Assembly: GCA_009377605.1 (NCBI GenBank)
Contig: WHTT01000011.1
Span: 1-62,999, forward strand
Direction: 5' to 3'
Length of the DNA: 62,999 nucleotides
Origin: Luteitalea sp.
GTDB lineage: Bacteria; Acidobacteriota; Vicinamibacteria; Vicinamibacterales; Vicinamibacteraceae
Of this stretch, positions 15,238 to 25,576 are shown in pieces. The position numbers and the translations under genes are program-made. Position 1 is the first letter of the stretch; each line of letters begins with the position of its first letter. The notes beneath the pieces were generated by a model. That model was not told the origin of the DNA. It saw nothing but the letters and a program-made list of their open reading frames with translations, and made no database searches.

Positions 15238-17552
15238 ACCAGCGCCCCGTTGGTGGCAACGTCCCAGGCCGCGAACCGCACCCACTTCTTCCCGGACGCG
15301 TCGAAGGGGACCTCGAAGCGGTGCTTGCCGAACGGCGGTAGATGCGTCGTGGAGATGATCTGCCGATCGACGGTCTGCCCGTCCCCCCAGACCACTTCGA
15401 CGAAATCGAGCGGGAACGTCCACTCGACCTCCGCCGTAATAGTGCGCCGGTCACCGCTTCCCTCGACGGCGTAGAACGGGATCAGCACTTCACCCGACGT
15501 CACGAAATACTCGCGGCGCTTCAAGGCGTCGATGATCGGACTCATGTCGTCGACCGTTGGTAGCTGATCGAGCTTCACGTAGTTGACCGGCGACATGCCA
15601 TACGTATCGTCGTAGGGAGGTTTGCCACGCTCACCGATATCGGAGCGCGCCTCGGAAATGGCCAGCTGATACTTCGGCGGCGTGGGTAGATCGGCCACCC
15701 AGTTGTTCAGCTCGTCCCACAGACCCAAGCAGCGATACTCGCACAGCCGCTTCTCGGAGGCATCGACGCCCATACCCCAGCGATAACCCATGCCGCGGTA
15801 GTTCTCATGCGTGAAATGGGCATCCCGCTTGATGGCGTCTGGAAAGCCGGTCGACCCTTTCGAGCGCGGATGAGGCATGAAGATCAGCGCGTTCTCGCGC
15901 TCGGTCATCTCCATCATGTCCGCGGCATTCCCGAGGTTGTACACCTGGCCGTAGACGGGATGCTCTTCGACCAACGGCTGGTCTGCGGCTCGCTTCGGGA
16001 GCCAGAACACCGGCTTGGACAACAGCAGGTCGTGATGTCCACGCAGGTCGACGCCGGTATTCTCGCGGTGCGGCATGATCAGGAAGTTCTTGTCGGAGTG
16101 TCGCCGGGCGGCATCGTAGTAGGCGGCCAGGCCCTTCAGGGACTCCTCGCCTCGCCCACCGGGGCCGTCGATGATCCCATAGATGTCGATGCCGGCGGCC
16201 TTGGCGGCCTCGATGTCGTTGAGCCGGTTGTCCAGACCGCCCAACTCTCGCAACCGCCGCACCATCCCAACGTGATAATGCGTGCCCATCACCTTGTAGC
16301 CGGGGAGCGGCTTGAAGCGGTCCCCGTGCGTGAAGGCCAGCGCCGACTCCGTCGCCGCTGGAGCTGCCTCAGGGCTGACGTAGAAGAACACGGGCATCTG
16401 CTGCCACGTGCCCGGGCGTGCGCTGTACAGCGCGAAGTTGTGGTAGAACTCCGGGTCCTCTTCCTTCTCCGCCTGTCTCATCCCAAAGGAGAAGCTCGAA
16501 TCGCTGTCTTTCCGGTACCAGCTATAGCCCAGGTTCTGCTCCGATTCGCGTGCCCAGTAGAAGCTGTGCGGCGGTGGGAACGCGGCAATGGAACCGCCCT
16601 CGAGCTCCGCGGCGATTAGACGATTGCTGCTCCACACCGTCGCCGGCGCCTCGTTGACGGTGCCGCCAAACCGATAATCCTGCTCTCGATTGGTGAGATC
16701 GCGCCACACCACGCGCGACGTCGGTTGAATCGGAAGACCCTTGAGCCCGCCGTCGTACTTGAACGCGGCGGAAGGATGATCGGTCTTGGCGATTACCACT
16801 TGGCGAATCAGGTTCGACCCCTTGAACACGTCATACTGCAACCGGCCGGCAAAGATCCCGAGCTCGACGCCAGGAAAGCTGATCTCGAGCCGCGCGCCGT
16901 TGGTCTTGACCTCGCAGCCATCCGCTCGATAGGCGGCCGCGGCGCGGGTGACCTCGTCGGGCTGGCGTGGCAGCCCGGGCTGGCCGTGAAGGCCTTCGTA
17001 CGGGGGAACCGACGTCGAGTGGCCCGGGGGCCGTTCTCCACTTCCCTCGACGTAGAGTGGTGCGTCCCAGAAAGCCTCCCACTTGACACCATCGATCATC
17101 TCTTTGGTGAGCCCGCCACCGCGCGCGGCCAGGTTGACCCACTCGGTCCCCCGCTTGTCTTGATCGTCCCAGGCGTCGAGGATCTCCGGTGTGACCTCGA
17201 CACCGAGCGCATCGAGCGAGTCCGGTCGCAGCTGTTGCGCTGTCACGCGCCGCACACCGGAGACCACGCGAAACTCCGGCGTCACATCGCGCGCCAAAGT
17301 CCTCCACTGGCCCCCTTCGGGACGAATCGCCAATTCGCGTATCGTCGGTGTGCCGCGCTCGATCGCGAAGCGTAGCCTCAGCTCGGCACCATTGTCCCCG
17401 TCCCACGTGACCACGAGCGCGTCTGCGGTGGCGCTCGCCGTGAGGCCAGGCGCGGCCGTGTACTCCGTCAGGCCGCACATCGAGGGCTCCGCGGATGCGG
17501 TCGACGCGGCGACCGCGAGCGCGACCGTGACGAGTTGAGTGCGTATCGGCAT
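15186..17552 (-). CDS. secreted PHP/CehA-like protein (paralogue 1)
   Basis: This secreted protein has 788 residues from the ATG at 17552 (GGAGAG just upstream), with signal peptide VALAVAASTASA. The C-terminal half (about 430-790) has a PHP/CehA-like metallohydrolase pattern: HYH in MGTHYHVGM, IIDGPGG, an HREN segment, RGHHDLLL and MPHPRSKGST, then a beta-rich tail. It is a clear paralogue of 48765..51095. The motif that reads SDFH in the paralogue reads IDGP here, so one probable metal-binding His is absent. It follows a broken TonB receptor on the same strand, as the paralogue does. The reaction is unknown; CehA-type proteins are phosphoester or ester hydrolases. Confidence 0.7.
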   Translation of the reverse strand: MPIRTQLVTVALAVAASTASAEPSMCGLTEYTAAPGLTASATADALVVTWDGDNGAELRLRFAIERGTPTIRELAIRPEGGQWRTLARDVTPEFRVVSGVRRVTAQQLRPDSLDALGVEVTPEILDAWDDQDKRGTEWVNLAARGGGLTKEMIDGVKWEAFWDAPLYVEGSGERPPGHSTSVPPYEGLHGQPGLPRQPDEVTRAAAAYRADGCEVKTNGARLEISFPGVELGIFAGRLQYDVFKGSNLIRQVVIAKTDHPSAAFKYDGGLKGLPIQPTSRVVWRDLTNREQDYRFGGTVNEAPATVWSSNRLIAAELEGGSIAAFPPPHSFYWARESEQNLGYSWYRKDSDSSFSFGMRQAEKEEDPEFYHNFALYSARPGTWQQMPVFFYVSPEAAPAATESALAFTHGDRFKPLPGYKVMGTHYHVGMVRRLRELGGLDNRLNDIEAAKAAGIDIYGIIDGPGGRGEESLKGLAAYYDAARRHSDKNFLIMPHRENTGVDLRGHHDLLLSKPVFWLPKRAADQPLVEEHPVYGQVYNLGNAADMMEMTERENALIFMPHPRSKGSTGFPDAIKRDAHFTHENYRGMGYRWGMGVDASEKRLCEYRCLGLWDELNNWVADLPTPPKYQLAISEARSDIGERGKPPYDDTYGMSPVNYVKLDQLPTVDDMSPIIDALKRREYFVTSGEVLIPFYAVEGSGDRRTITAEVEWTFPLDFVEVVWGDGQTVDRQIISTTHLPPFGKHRFEVPFDASGKKWVRFAAWDVATNGALVQPIKLGPDASPVTVRQ

Positions 17553-17595
17553 GTTCTCTCCAGCCACTGAGTGTCACTTCAAGTGAGCTTTGGGC

Positions 17596-20541
17596 TCAGA
17601 AGCTATAGCTCCCACCGATCCGTACGATGCGTGGCGCTATCATACCGGACACGTTCGATCCGCTGACGAAGCCAAAAGTGGGGCCGGACGCCCATGTCAG
17701 ATCGACGGCAGCGCTCGAATTGAACACGTTGAACAGGTCGACGTTCAGGGTCAATCGCTGCCCGCGCGGAAGGCGGAGCTCCTTACTCCCGCGCAGATTG
17801 GTCAACGCAATCGTCGCACCGTTGCTCGATCCCCACGGCTCCAGTTGGACCGTCACGGTACTGAGCTGACTGAGACTGGGGCCGCCATCGGGATCCTCCT
17901 CGCGGAACTGGTAGGTGCGCGCCCCTCTCGTGCCATTCCTGGCCTGCATGAAGCCAGCAATCTGAATGCCGGCTGGCAACTGATAAGCGCCACTGAGATT
18001 CATCCCCCACTCCCACGTCTCATCCCGCGGGAAGTGGTCATCGTTGGGCGTTTGAAAGTGGCGCTCGATCCACCGGTGGTTCTTGAGGCCCCAGCCCGCC
18101 GCTTGGACCATCCATCCGCTCGACAGGCGTTTCGTGATCGACGCCTCGATGGTGTGGAACCGGTCGACCTCGCCGCTGTTGACCTGCATGTTTCGGACGA
18201 ACTCCGCGCCCTGGAACGCGGGATCATAGTCGTAGATCGTCACCAGCCCACCATCATCTGCCGTCTCCACGATGCCGTCCGGCCCTGGATCACGACGGGT
18301 GAGCGAAATGTTGTAGGCCTCCCGCGGGCGCAGCATGTTGATGCCGCCGAAGTCGTACAGATTGACACGACGCCGGAAGACATAGCCGACGCGCACACCC
18401 AGATCACGTGCCACCTCCTTCTCGAGGCTCGCCGTTGCTTCTGTGGTGGTCGGTTGCTCGAGGTCGGGGTTGAGGATCCGATTGCTCGCACCCGCGATGG
18501 AGAGGAAATCCGGACCGTTCGGATCGAGGTTCACCTCACCCGGCGTGTAGTTGTCGTTGCCGTCCAGATCCCGCCACCGGTACCGCATTTGAACCAACGC
18601 ATTCTGGTTGAAGTTCCCCACATCCGAGTCCCGGTACAAGTCGTTGTAGAGGCCGTACGTGCCCTTGACCACCGTGTTGTCCGCGATCTCCCACGACAAT
18701 CCCACCCGCGGCAGCGCCCGCTGCCAGGTCACCACGTCGACCGTCGGGAAATCTCCCGCGGGGAAGAGCTCTGGAAACTGCGGGCTGGCCGGCTTCGACT
18801 GCGCCGGCACGAATGCGCTCTGTCGCTCGAAACGGAAGCCCAGGTTCGCGGTCAGCCGATCGGAGACACGCCACGTGTCCGTCAGATACCACGCGTACAC
18901 GTTGACCCGGTTGCGCGGCTCGATCGGGTAGTTCCGAAACTCGATCTCAACGGGTCGATCGGGCACGTTCCAGACACGGTCATAAATGAGGTAGTAGTTG
19001 CCATGCGGGTGATTCAGGGATCCACTGCCGTGGGTATACCGGTACATTGTCCCGCCGGTCTTCAGCTCATGGCGCCCGCCAAAGGATCCCTCCGGGAAGA
19101 AGCTAAAGCTCCCATCGAGCTGCCAGTTGTCGCGCGGGCGCTGGTCAGAGGACTCGTGGCCGCCAGTGCGCACGCCGGTCTCGCGATCCAGGCGGCTCGG
19201 AAACTCGGCACCCCGGTAGATCGAGGGGCGCATTGCCGAGTAGTCCACGAAGTAGCCGCCGTAGCCGCCAACGACGTTCACCAGCATCTTGCGATTGAGC
19301 GTACTCTGGAGCTCGAGCTTCCTTACCGATAGCGAGTGGCTTTGGTCACGCGTGGCTTCGAGCGGCCGGAGGCGGCTTCCGTCCCTTTGGGGCTGCGCCT
19401 TCAGGCCCCGCTGGTACACGCCGATGAGACGGTTGTTCTGCGAGAGCTGCCAGGATACTTTGGCATTACCCTGCGTCAGCAGGTTGTTGTAGTCGGCGAG
19501 TGGCTCGTCGCCCGTGAGATAGGTGCCGTCCGGCCCCGGATCCGACACGAAGCCCGCGAGGCCGCTCTTCCGATGCTGCCGGCTGAACCCGCCATAGAAC
19601 CACAGCTTGTCTCGGATGATGCGGCCACCCAGATCGCCGGCGACGTCGTAGTGGAACCTGAGCGGCTCCGTATCGCTCAGGCCCTGCGCCTGCAGCTCCG
19701 GGGTGAGGTTCTTGCTTTGCAGCCGCGGCCCTTGATACGACCCTTCGTATCGACCGTGGAACTCGTTGCCGCCGGACCGGAGCACCGCGACCATGTGAAG
19801 CCCCGGCGTGCCAACCTCTGCGCTCGTGCCGGATGTCGTGACCTGCACGTCTTCCAGGCCAAAGTAGTTGAGGTAGACTGCCGTGTTCGGGTCGGCGCCG
19901 GTGGTGATATTGATGCCCTCGACCTGAATCTTAGGCGTGGCAGCGACGCCCTAGGTGGACATATCCGGGCGCTCGGCCATTTGACTGCCGCCGACGTCGG
20001 GGGACTCCGCTCGAGACACGCCGGGCGCCATCTCGACCACTGCTTGCAGATCGCGGCCGCGCGGGATCGTTTCGAGCGCCTCCTCCGTGAAGTTCGCGCT
20101 CGACCCGGTGGACGACAGGTCCACGACCGGGCTCTGGCCGCTGACCATCACAGACTCCTGCAGCTGGCCCACGCCCATCGTGGCGTCGACGCGCGCCGTG
20201 AAGCCAATGGTGATGCGCAGCTCATCGCGGATGATGGTGTTGAAGCCCGTGAGCTCGAACGTGAGCCGGTAGATGCCGGCCGGGAGGTCCCCGAAGCGAT
20301 AGCTACCGCTCTCGTCTGTGACCCCCACCGTCTGGCCCACCTGCAGCGCCGGGCTCGACAACGTCACCGTAACGCCGGGAAGGGTGGCGTCCGTGTCATC
20401 CTTGACGATGCCGTGGATCGTGCTTGATGCAACGCTCTGCGCAGACGAGGCCCGTGCGCCCCCGACGAGGCTCGCGACGAGCACCATGGTCAGCACGACC
20501 TTCCGAGTCGACCTGTCGCGCCTTCGACGCTGTGCACCCAT
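17596..20541 (-). pseudogene. TonB-dependent receptor interrupted by one in-frame TAG
   Basis: The start at 20541 has AGGAG upstream. The N-terminal part encodes a signal peptide (ending ASSAQS), a carboxypeptidase-regulatory-like domain and the start of the plug (SGQSPVVDLSSTGSS). It ends with ...DMST and TAG at 19951-19953. The same frame then continues without a break as GVAATPKIQVEGINITTG... through a complete barrel to APRIVRIGGSYSF. The stop falls in the plug segment where relatives usually have an aromatic residue before Gly, so a single-base nonsense change explains it. Without suppression only a periplasmic fragment is made. It is the paralogue of 46907..48757 and belongs with the PHP-like gene downstream. 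Confidence 0.85.
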
Positions 20542-20784
20542 GCGTGTTCTCCTGGCTGGCACGTCCTACCCGCCGTCGCTCGCGGGAATCGAGAACGACG
20601 TCGGTAGCCCGTGAACGGTCCGTTCGACTGGACAGTGGTGGACACAGTTATAGCGTCCGTCGTCGCTTCGGTTTGTCGCAATTTGTCTCGGGCGTGGAAG
20701 TGCCGACACAACATACTGCGACAAATGAATGGTGACGAGTCGTATATACATGCGTCGCGAGAGCACATCGACCGAGACGACATC

Positions 20785-22338
20785 ATGCAAAAGGCAACCA
20801 AGCCGCTCGACGACGTGGCCCCGCCCACGCGTATCGACGAGGCCATCGGCACACTGTCACCCGGCGAGGCACGTTTCGAGTGGTGGCGGCAGTCAGTCGG
20901 GCTGTTTTGCGGGCCGATCGCCTTCCTGATCGTCTGGTTCCTGCCGCTCCATGCGCTGTCGGAGCCCGCGCATCGCCTCGCCGCAATCGTGGCGCTGGTC
21001 GTGGTCTGGTGGGTCACCGAGGCCATCCCGATTCCCGCGACGGCCCTCATCGGCGCCGCGCTGACCGTCGTGTTTGGGGTAACGACCGCGCGGGAAGCGT
21101 TCGCGCCCTTCGCCGATCCGATCATCTTCCTCTTCATTGGGAGCTTCATGATCGGCCGGGCGATCGCCGACCACGGCCTCGACCGGCGCCTGGCGTACTC
21201 GCTGCTGTCGATCAAAGCGGCGCAGGGCAGCCTCGCGCGGATCGCCGTGGCGGTGAGTGGTCTCGCGCTGCTGATGTCCGCCTGGATGAGCAACACGGCC
21301 ACGACGGCGATGATGCTCCCGGTGGCGATGGGAGTCTTGCACGCCACCGGCCGTGCGCGGGGCCCCTCCGCGAAGAAGTCCTCCTACAGCTTTCTTCTCG
21401 CGATTGCCTATGCTGCGTCGGTCGGCGGCATCATGACGCCCGTCGGCACGCCACCGAACCTGATGACCATCGGGATGCTCGATCGGCTCGGTGGTGTCAC
21501 CATCACGTTCTTCGGGTGGATGGTCCTCGCGGTGCCGATAGGCCTCGGCGTGGCGGGTGCGCTCTTCTTGATTACTGGGTACCGTCTCGCTGGCGGAGGG
21601 GAATTGAGGCCCGCCGCCACCTCCTTTCTCGACGAGCAGCGGCCGGCGGGCCCCTGGACGACAGGACAACGCAACGCCGCCATTGCCTTCGGCGTCGCCG
21701 TGATTCTGTGGGTGACGCCGGGGCTCATTGCCCTGGTGGGATCGCCGGACTCACCAACGTATGTGCTGCTTGGGGCCCGCCTCCAGGAATCGGTGGTGGC
21801 AATCGGCGCGGCAAGCCTTCTCTTCCTCTTGCCGACCGACTGGCGGAAGCGCCAGTTCACCCTGTCGTGGGAGTCTGCCTCGCGCATCGACTGGGGAACG
21901 ATTCTCCTGTTCGGCGGAGGGCTGTCGCTCGGCCACCTGATGTTCACGACAGGCCTCGCGAAGCACATCGGAGCGTCGCTCGTTCAGGCGAGCGGAGCCG
22001 AGTCGCTCTGGGCGGTCACGGCGATGGCCATCGTGCTCGGCATGGTGATGACCGAAGTGGCCTCGAACACGGCCGCCACCAACATGGTGGTGCCGGTCGT
22101 CATCTCCATCTGTCAGGCGAGTGGGTTGAGCCCCGTACCGCCCGCCGTTGGGGCCTGCCTCGCGGCCAGCATGGCCTTCATGCTCCCGATCTCCACGCCG
22201 CCCAATGCCATCATGTACGGCTCCGGTCTGGTGCCCATTACCGCGATGATTCGCAATGGAATCCTCTTGGATGTCGTGGCAGCGATCGTCATCTTCATTG
22301 GCTTGCGTGTGCTCTGCCCCTTGCTCGGATTTGCGTGA
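20785..22338 (+). CDS. DASS/SLC13-family sodium:carboxylate symporter
   Basis: This inner-membrane transporter of 517 residues from the ATG at 20785 could start earlier at 20725. It has the two family hallmark loops: SNTATTAMMLPVAMG with TPVGTPPNLM in the first half, and EVASNTAATNMVVPV with LPISTPPNAIMYGSG in the second. These SNT motifs bind Na+ and the carboxylate substrate. There are about 11-13 hydrophobic segments. The likely role is import of C4-dicarboxylates, citrate-like acids or sulfate; sequence alone does not choose. A NarL-type two-component pair lies downstream. Confidence 0.9.
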   Translation: MQKATKPLDDVAPPTRIDEAIGTLSPGEARFEWWRQSVGLFCGPIAFLIVWFLPLHALSEPAHRLAAIVALVVVWWVTEAIPIPATALIGAALTVVFGVTTAREAFAPFADPIIFLFIGSFMIGRAIADHGLDRRLAYSLLSIKAAQGSLARIAVAVSGLALLMSAWMSNTATTAMMLPVAMGVLHATGRARGPSAKKSSYSFLLAIAYAASVGGIMTPVGTPPNLMTIGMLDRLGGVTITFFGWMVLAVPIGLGVAGALFLITGYRLAGGGELRPAATSFLDEQRPAGPWTTGQRNAAIAFGVAVILWVTPGLIALVGSPDSPTYVLLGARLQESVVAIGAASLLFLLPTDWRKRQFTLSWESASRIDWGTILLFGGGLSLGHLMFTTGLAKHIGASLVQASGAESLWAVTAMAIVLGMVMTEVASNTAATNMVVPVVISICQASGLSPVPPAVGACLAASMAFMLPISTPPNAIMYGSGLVPITAMIRNGILLDVVAAIVIFIGLRVLCPLLGFA

Positions 22339-22460
22339 AGGCGAGCTCGCCCAGTTCGCGCATGGGTCAGAGCGACCGGCAACGCATACAACGTGCAGAT
22401 GTCAGGGACCGAACGACTGCCGTGTCACGTCGCGCCCACTATCACGTAAAGGGTTTATGG

Positions 22461-22492
22461 AGGGCGCGGCGCCCTATCCCCCAAAAGGGGGA
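22461..22492. terminator. two small adjacent hairpins after the transporter gene
   Basis: AGGGCGCGGCGCCCT (22461-22475) and TCCCCC-AAAA-GGGGGA (22477-22492) are adjacent palindromes in the 211-bp gap between the transporter and the kinase gene. No T run follows, so termination is uncertain; mRNA processing or an operator is also possible. Confidence 0.35.
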
Positions 22493-22549
22493 ACGCTGCT
22501 CCACCAGATCAGGGATGCGCATCGATGAGCACGGGCCTAGACTTCTTCC

Positions 22550-23902
22550 ATGAGACCCGGACGGCGGCCTGAAGCAATCGATACGCGCTTCGTCCTTCGC
22601 ATGTACGCCTGGATAACCATAGTGGGCGGACTGCTGGTCTACTCGTGGCCGGCAGCCCTGCTCCCATACGCCCAGTTTCCAGACGCGACGCCGGCCGCCC
22701 CGTGGGCGTTCACGCGGGTGGCGGCAGCGCTTGTCGTGGCAGCTGGGTCATGCGCAGTCGGGTTGGCTGGACTCGCCGAGCCCCTCGGACGCCACCGATG
22801 GCTGTACGCGTTCGCGCTCGCGCATCTGGTGTTTGGGGGGCTATTCATCGTGCAGTGGGTCGCGATCTTCGACGTCATTCTGCCACCACTTGTGGGATGG
22901 GCCGCCTTACTGGTTGGCGCCGTCCTACTGTACGTGGCAATCACTGGCCCCTCGACGGCTCCGATACGTCGATCGTTTGCCTTGATCGGCCACGGCGATG
23001 CGGATGCGCCCAGAAGCATGATGGTGGACGTCAAATCCGGGGCAATGGATGCGCTCCGCTCGCAGTATGAGGAGCACATTCAGCAGGCTGCGCGCCAGGA
23101 GGAACGGACGCGACTTGCACGCGATCTCCACGACGCAGTGAAGCAGCAACTGTTTGTCATCCAGACAGCTGCCGCCACAATCGAGGCCCGCTTTGATACC
23201 GACGCGTCTGGTGCAAAAGGGGCGCTGGGGCAGGTGCGCAGGGCGGCACGCGAAGCTCTGACCGAAATGGACGCGATGATCGAGCAACTCCAAGCAGCAC
23301 CTGTGGAGACCACTGGGCTCGTTGAAGCGTTGAAGCGGCAATGTGAAGCGCTCAAGTTTCGAACCGGAGCCGACGTGAACCTCGTGATTGGCGAGTTGCC
23401 GCCCAACAACGTGCTGCCTCCAGGCACCCAGCAGAGCCTGTTCCGCGGCACGCAGGAAGCACTGGCGAATGTCGGTCGCCACGCGCGCGCCAAACACGTT
23501 ACCGTATCGCTCGGGACGAAACATCGTCACCTCGAGCTCACAATCAACGATGATGGCGTCGGCTTCGATCCGATGAGGGCACCAAAGGGCATGGGGTTGG
23601 ACAACATGACCGCCCGCGCGGGAGTGCTGAATGGTTCGCTCATGCTGAACAGCGCTCCGGGCCGAGGAACCAATGTACGGTTCTCGATACCGTTCCTCTT
23701 GGGCTCCCCGCGGGAATACGGCATGAAGGCGTTCGCCTGGGCTGCTGTCGTGTCTGTCGGAATCTGGTACTTCACCCCGCGGGGCTTGAGCGAACAACCG
23801 TGGGCGCTCGGTGTCGTCGTGATTGCGATTATCGCCACGGCGCGATATCTCATCGCGTACGCCAGGGCGCGCAGGAGCGCCGGGGCAATTGCGTCATGGT
23901 GA
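22550..23902 (+). CDS. NarL-type sensor histidine kinase
   Basis: This kinase has 450 residues. The N-terminal membrane domain has about four or five TM segments (about 18-145), and a linker leads to a HisKA_3 dimerisation domain with RLARDLHDAVKQQ (His near 193). The HATPase domain reads ALANVGRHARAKHV, INDDGVGFD and GMGLDNMTARAG. Unusually, two further hydrophobic segments (about 385-435) follow the kinase domain. Its stop overlaps the next gene (ATGGTGA). The membrane-embedded sensor suggests sensing within the bilayer or of transport state. Confidence 0.9.
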   Translation: MRPGRRPEAIDTRFVLRMYAWITIVGGLLVYSWPAALLPYAQFPDATPAAPWAFTRVAAALVVAAGSCAVGLAGLAEPLGRHRWLYAFALAHLVFGGLFIVQWVAIFDVILPPLVGWAALLVGAVLLYVAITGPSTAPIRRSFALIGHGDADAPRSMMVDVKSGAMDALRSQYEEHIQQAARQEERTRLARDLHDAVKQQLFVIQTAAATIEARFDTDASGAKGALGQVRRAAREALTEMDAMIEQLQAAPVETTGLVEALKRQCEALKFRTGADVNLVIGELPPNNVLPPGTQQSLFRGTQEALANVGRHARAKHVTVSLGTKHRHLELTINDDGVGFDPMRAPKGMGLDNMTARAGVLNGSLMLNSAPGRGTNVRFSIPFLLGSPREYGMKAFAWAAVVSVGIWYFTPRGLSEQPWALGVVVIAIIATARYLIAYARARRSAGAIASW

Positions 23903-24528
23903 CGACGATCGCCCTCGTCGACGATCATCGTGTCGTGACGCGAAGCCTGAAAGCGTACCTGGAGTCCTTTCCCGACCTGCGGGTCGTCGGCATCGCTTCG
24001 AGCGGCGAGGAATTACTTGAGAACCTGGAACGCTGGAGCCCTCAGATTGTGTTGCAGGACTTGCTGATGCCGGGCGGTCTTGATGGTATAGAAACCACGC
24101 GGCGAATCGTGCAGCGCGCGCCCGGCGTTCGGATCATTGCACTGACGGCGTCGTTCGACGAAGCACGAATGATGGGCGTGCTGCGCGCCGGCGCCGCGGG
24201 ATACATACGAAAGGATGCCGAGCCGGAAATGCTGCTCGCTGCGGTACGCACAGTAGCGCAGGGAAGGACGTTCATAGATCCGTCGGCCGGACGTCGCCTC
24301 GCAAGAGTCGACGCTGCGGATGATTTGACAGCGCGCGAGAGCGAGGTCCTGCGGCAGATCGCGCTCGGCCACTCGAACAAGGACATCGCCGCAGTCCTCG
24401 GGATTAGCGAAGAGACCGTCAAGACACATGTAGGTCACGTGCTTTCAAAGCTTCAAGTTGAGAACCGGGGACAGGCCACCGTCCAGGCACTCAAGCGCGG
24501 GCTGGTTGCCCTGGAGGACCTTACGTAG
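23896..24528 (+). CDS. NarL/LuxR-family response regulator
   Basis: This protein has 210 residues. The receiver domain starts VTTIALVDDHR; the phospho-acceptor Asp is in IVLQDLLMPG; a Thr lies in IALTASFD and a Lys in GYIRKDAE. The LuxR helix-turn-helix is LTARESEVLRQIALGHSNKDIAAVLG with ISEETVKTHVGHVLSKLQV following. Its start overlaps the kinase stop by 7 bp, so the two are translated together. Confidence 0.93.
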   Translation: MVTTIALVDDHRVVTRSLKAYLESFPDLRVVGIASSGEELLENLERWSPQIVLQDLLMPGGLDGIETTRRIVQRAPGVRIIALTASFDEARMMGVLRAGAAGYIRKDAEPEMLLAAVRTVAQGRTFIDPSAGRRLARVDAADDLTARESEVLRQIALGHSNKDIAAVLGISEETVKTHVGHVLSKLQVENRGQATVQALKRGLVALEDLT

Positions 24529-24863
24529 CCTCCGACGACTGGACAACTCACAGGCCGAACAACGCCCGCTCACACATCGTCGCGACCCGCCGTCGCGCTT
24601 GACCAAGCTCGGTCGTCTCCAACCCGACCGCAACGCAACCCAACTCTTCTGTCCGCAAAATCCGGATCACGGCCCAGATGATCGCTGCTACGAATATGGC
24701 GACCTCGCGTAGCCCCGCCATTTCGTGTCTCGAGGTATAGATCGCCGCCGAATCCAGTACCGCTGGGCGACGGCCCCGTGACACATCGTCGCAAAGCGCC
24801 GCTCCCTGCGATCGAACTACACTTGGCGACTTGAACGAATGATCGAGGGCGATGGTCAGACAA
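24529..24863. other. intergenic region, no gene seen
   Basis: These 335 bases lie between convergent genes. A short minus-strand frame near 24560-24720 contains one hydrophobic stretch (EVAIFVAAIIWAVIRIL) but has no ribosome-binding site or known family, so I do not call it. Confidence 0.4.
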
Positions 24864-25440
24864 TCAACGCTTGGCCGTGAAGTAGTAGTGGTTATCGCCC
24901 TCGTCCACGTCGTTGCCGACCAATCCGAGACCGTGTGCCACGATCTCCCGTTCGTACGCTTCGTGTCCAAGTGAATAGGACGGAAGACCGGTCATGCCGT
25001 CGGCCCATGTACCGGCTTCCCTCGGCGCGGTGAAGAGAAAGCGCCCATGGGGATTCAGCGCACGGGCCACCTTACCGATCAGGCTACGTTGAGTATCAAC
25101 AGGTAGCAGAAACATCAGCCCCCAGGCGACTGCCGCGTCGAAGCTGCGGCTGAAGAAGAGTGAGTCCTCTACAGGGCTGCATTCCAGGGGAAACGCGCGG
25201 AAATCGCTCGCGGAACTTCGCGATCAGCGTTGCCGACGCGTCGACTCCGTAAATCGTAAATCCTTCCTGGAGCAGCGCCTCCGAAATAGGAACCCCACTC
25301 CCACATCCGAGGTCGAGGATGGAGGCACCGGCCCGCAGCGCTTTGGCCCATTTCCGCACAACCGTCGGCCCGATAGAGTGCCTCCGGGCCCGGATATAGG
25401 CTTCGGCAATGCTCTCGTAGCCGTTCGACCCGTCCGTCAT
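24864..25440 (-). pseudogene. class I SAM-dependent methyltransferase with a frameshift
   Basis: From ATG 25440, 5' MTDGSNGYESIAEAY..., the SAM-binding motif ILDLGCGSGVPISEALL is clear. After KFRERFPR the frame fails. Dropping one base near 25191-25193 (an AAA/TTT triplet) restores a continuous protein through PLECSPVEDSLFF, AVAWGLMFLLP, GRFLFTAPREAGTW and NDVDEGDNHYYFTAKR to the stop at 24864. It is therefore one gene of about 192 residues with a one-base insertion, or a homopolymer sequencing error. Relatives methylate small molecules; the substrate is unknown. Confidence 0.75.
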
Positions 25441-25576
25441 CGTTCTCCTCCGAGGAACTCGCTCGCCGGTCTCTTGTGAGTTCAACAGCGCGTCGTTGCT
25501 TCCCACGACGACCTGCACGGGTATCGACAAACCCGCTAGTCTAGCGGCCCGTGGCGAAAGCGTTGCCTGTGAACTT

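Noticed and set aside
17590-19332. 580-codon plus-strand open frame over the receptor
   Set aside because: It is the antisense of a clearly recognisable TonB receptor; composition is biased (His/Arg/Val-rich) and there is no family or ribosome-binding site.
24864-25530. Two separate small genes (methyltransferase N-part and C-part)
   Set aside because: Removing one base joins them into a single standard methyltransferase, so they are one broken gene.
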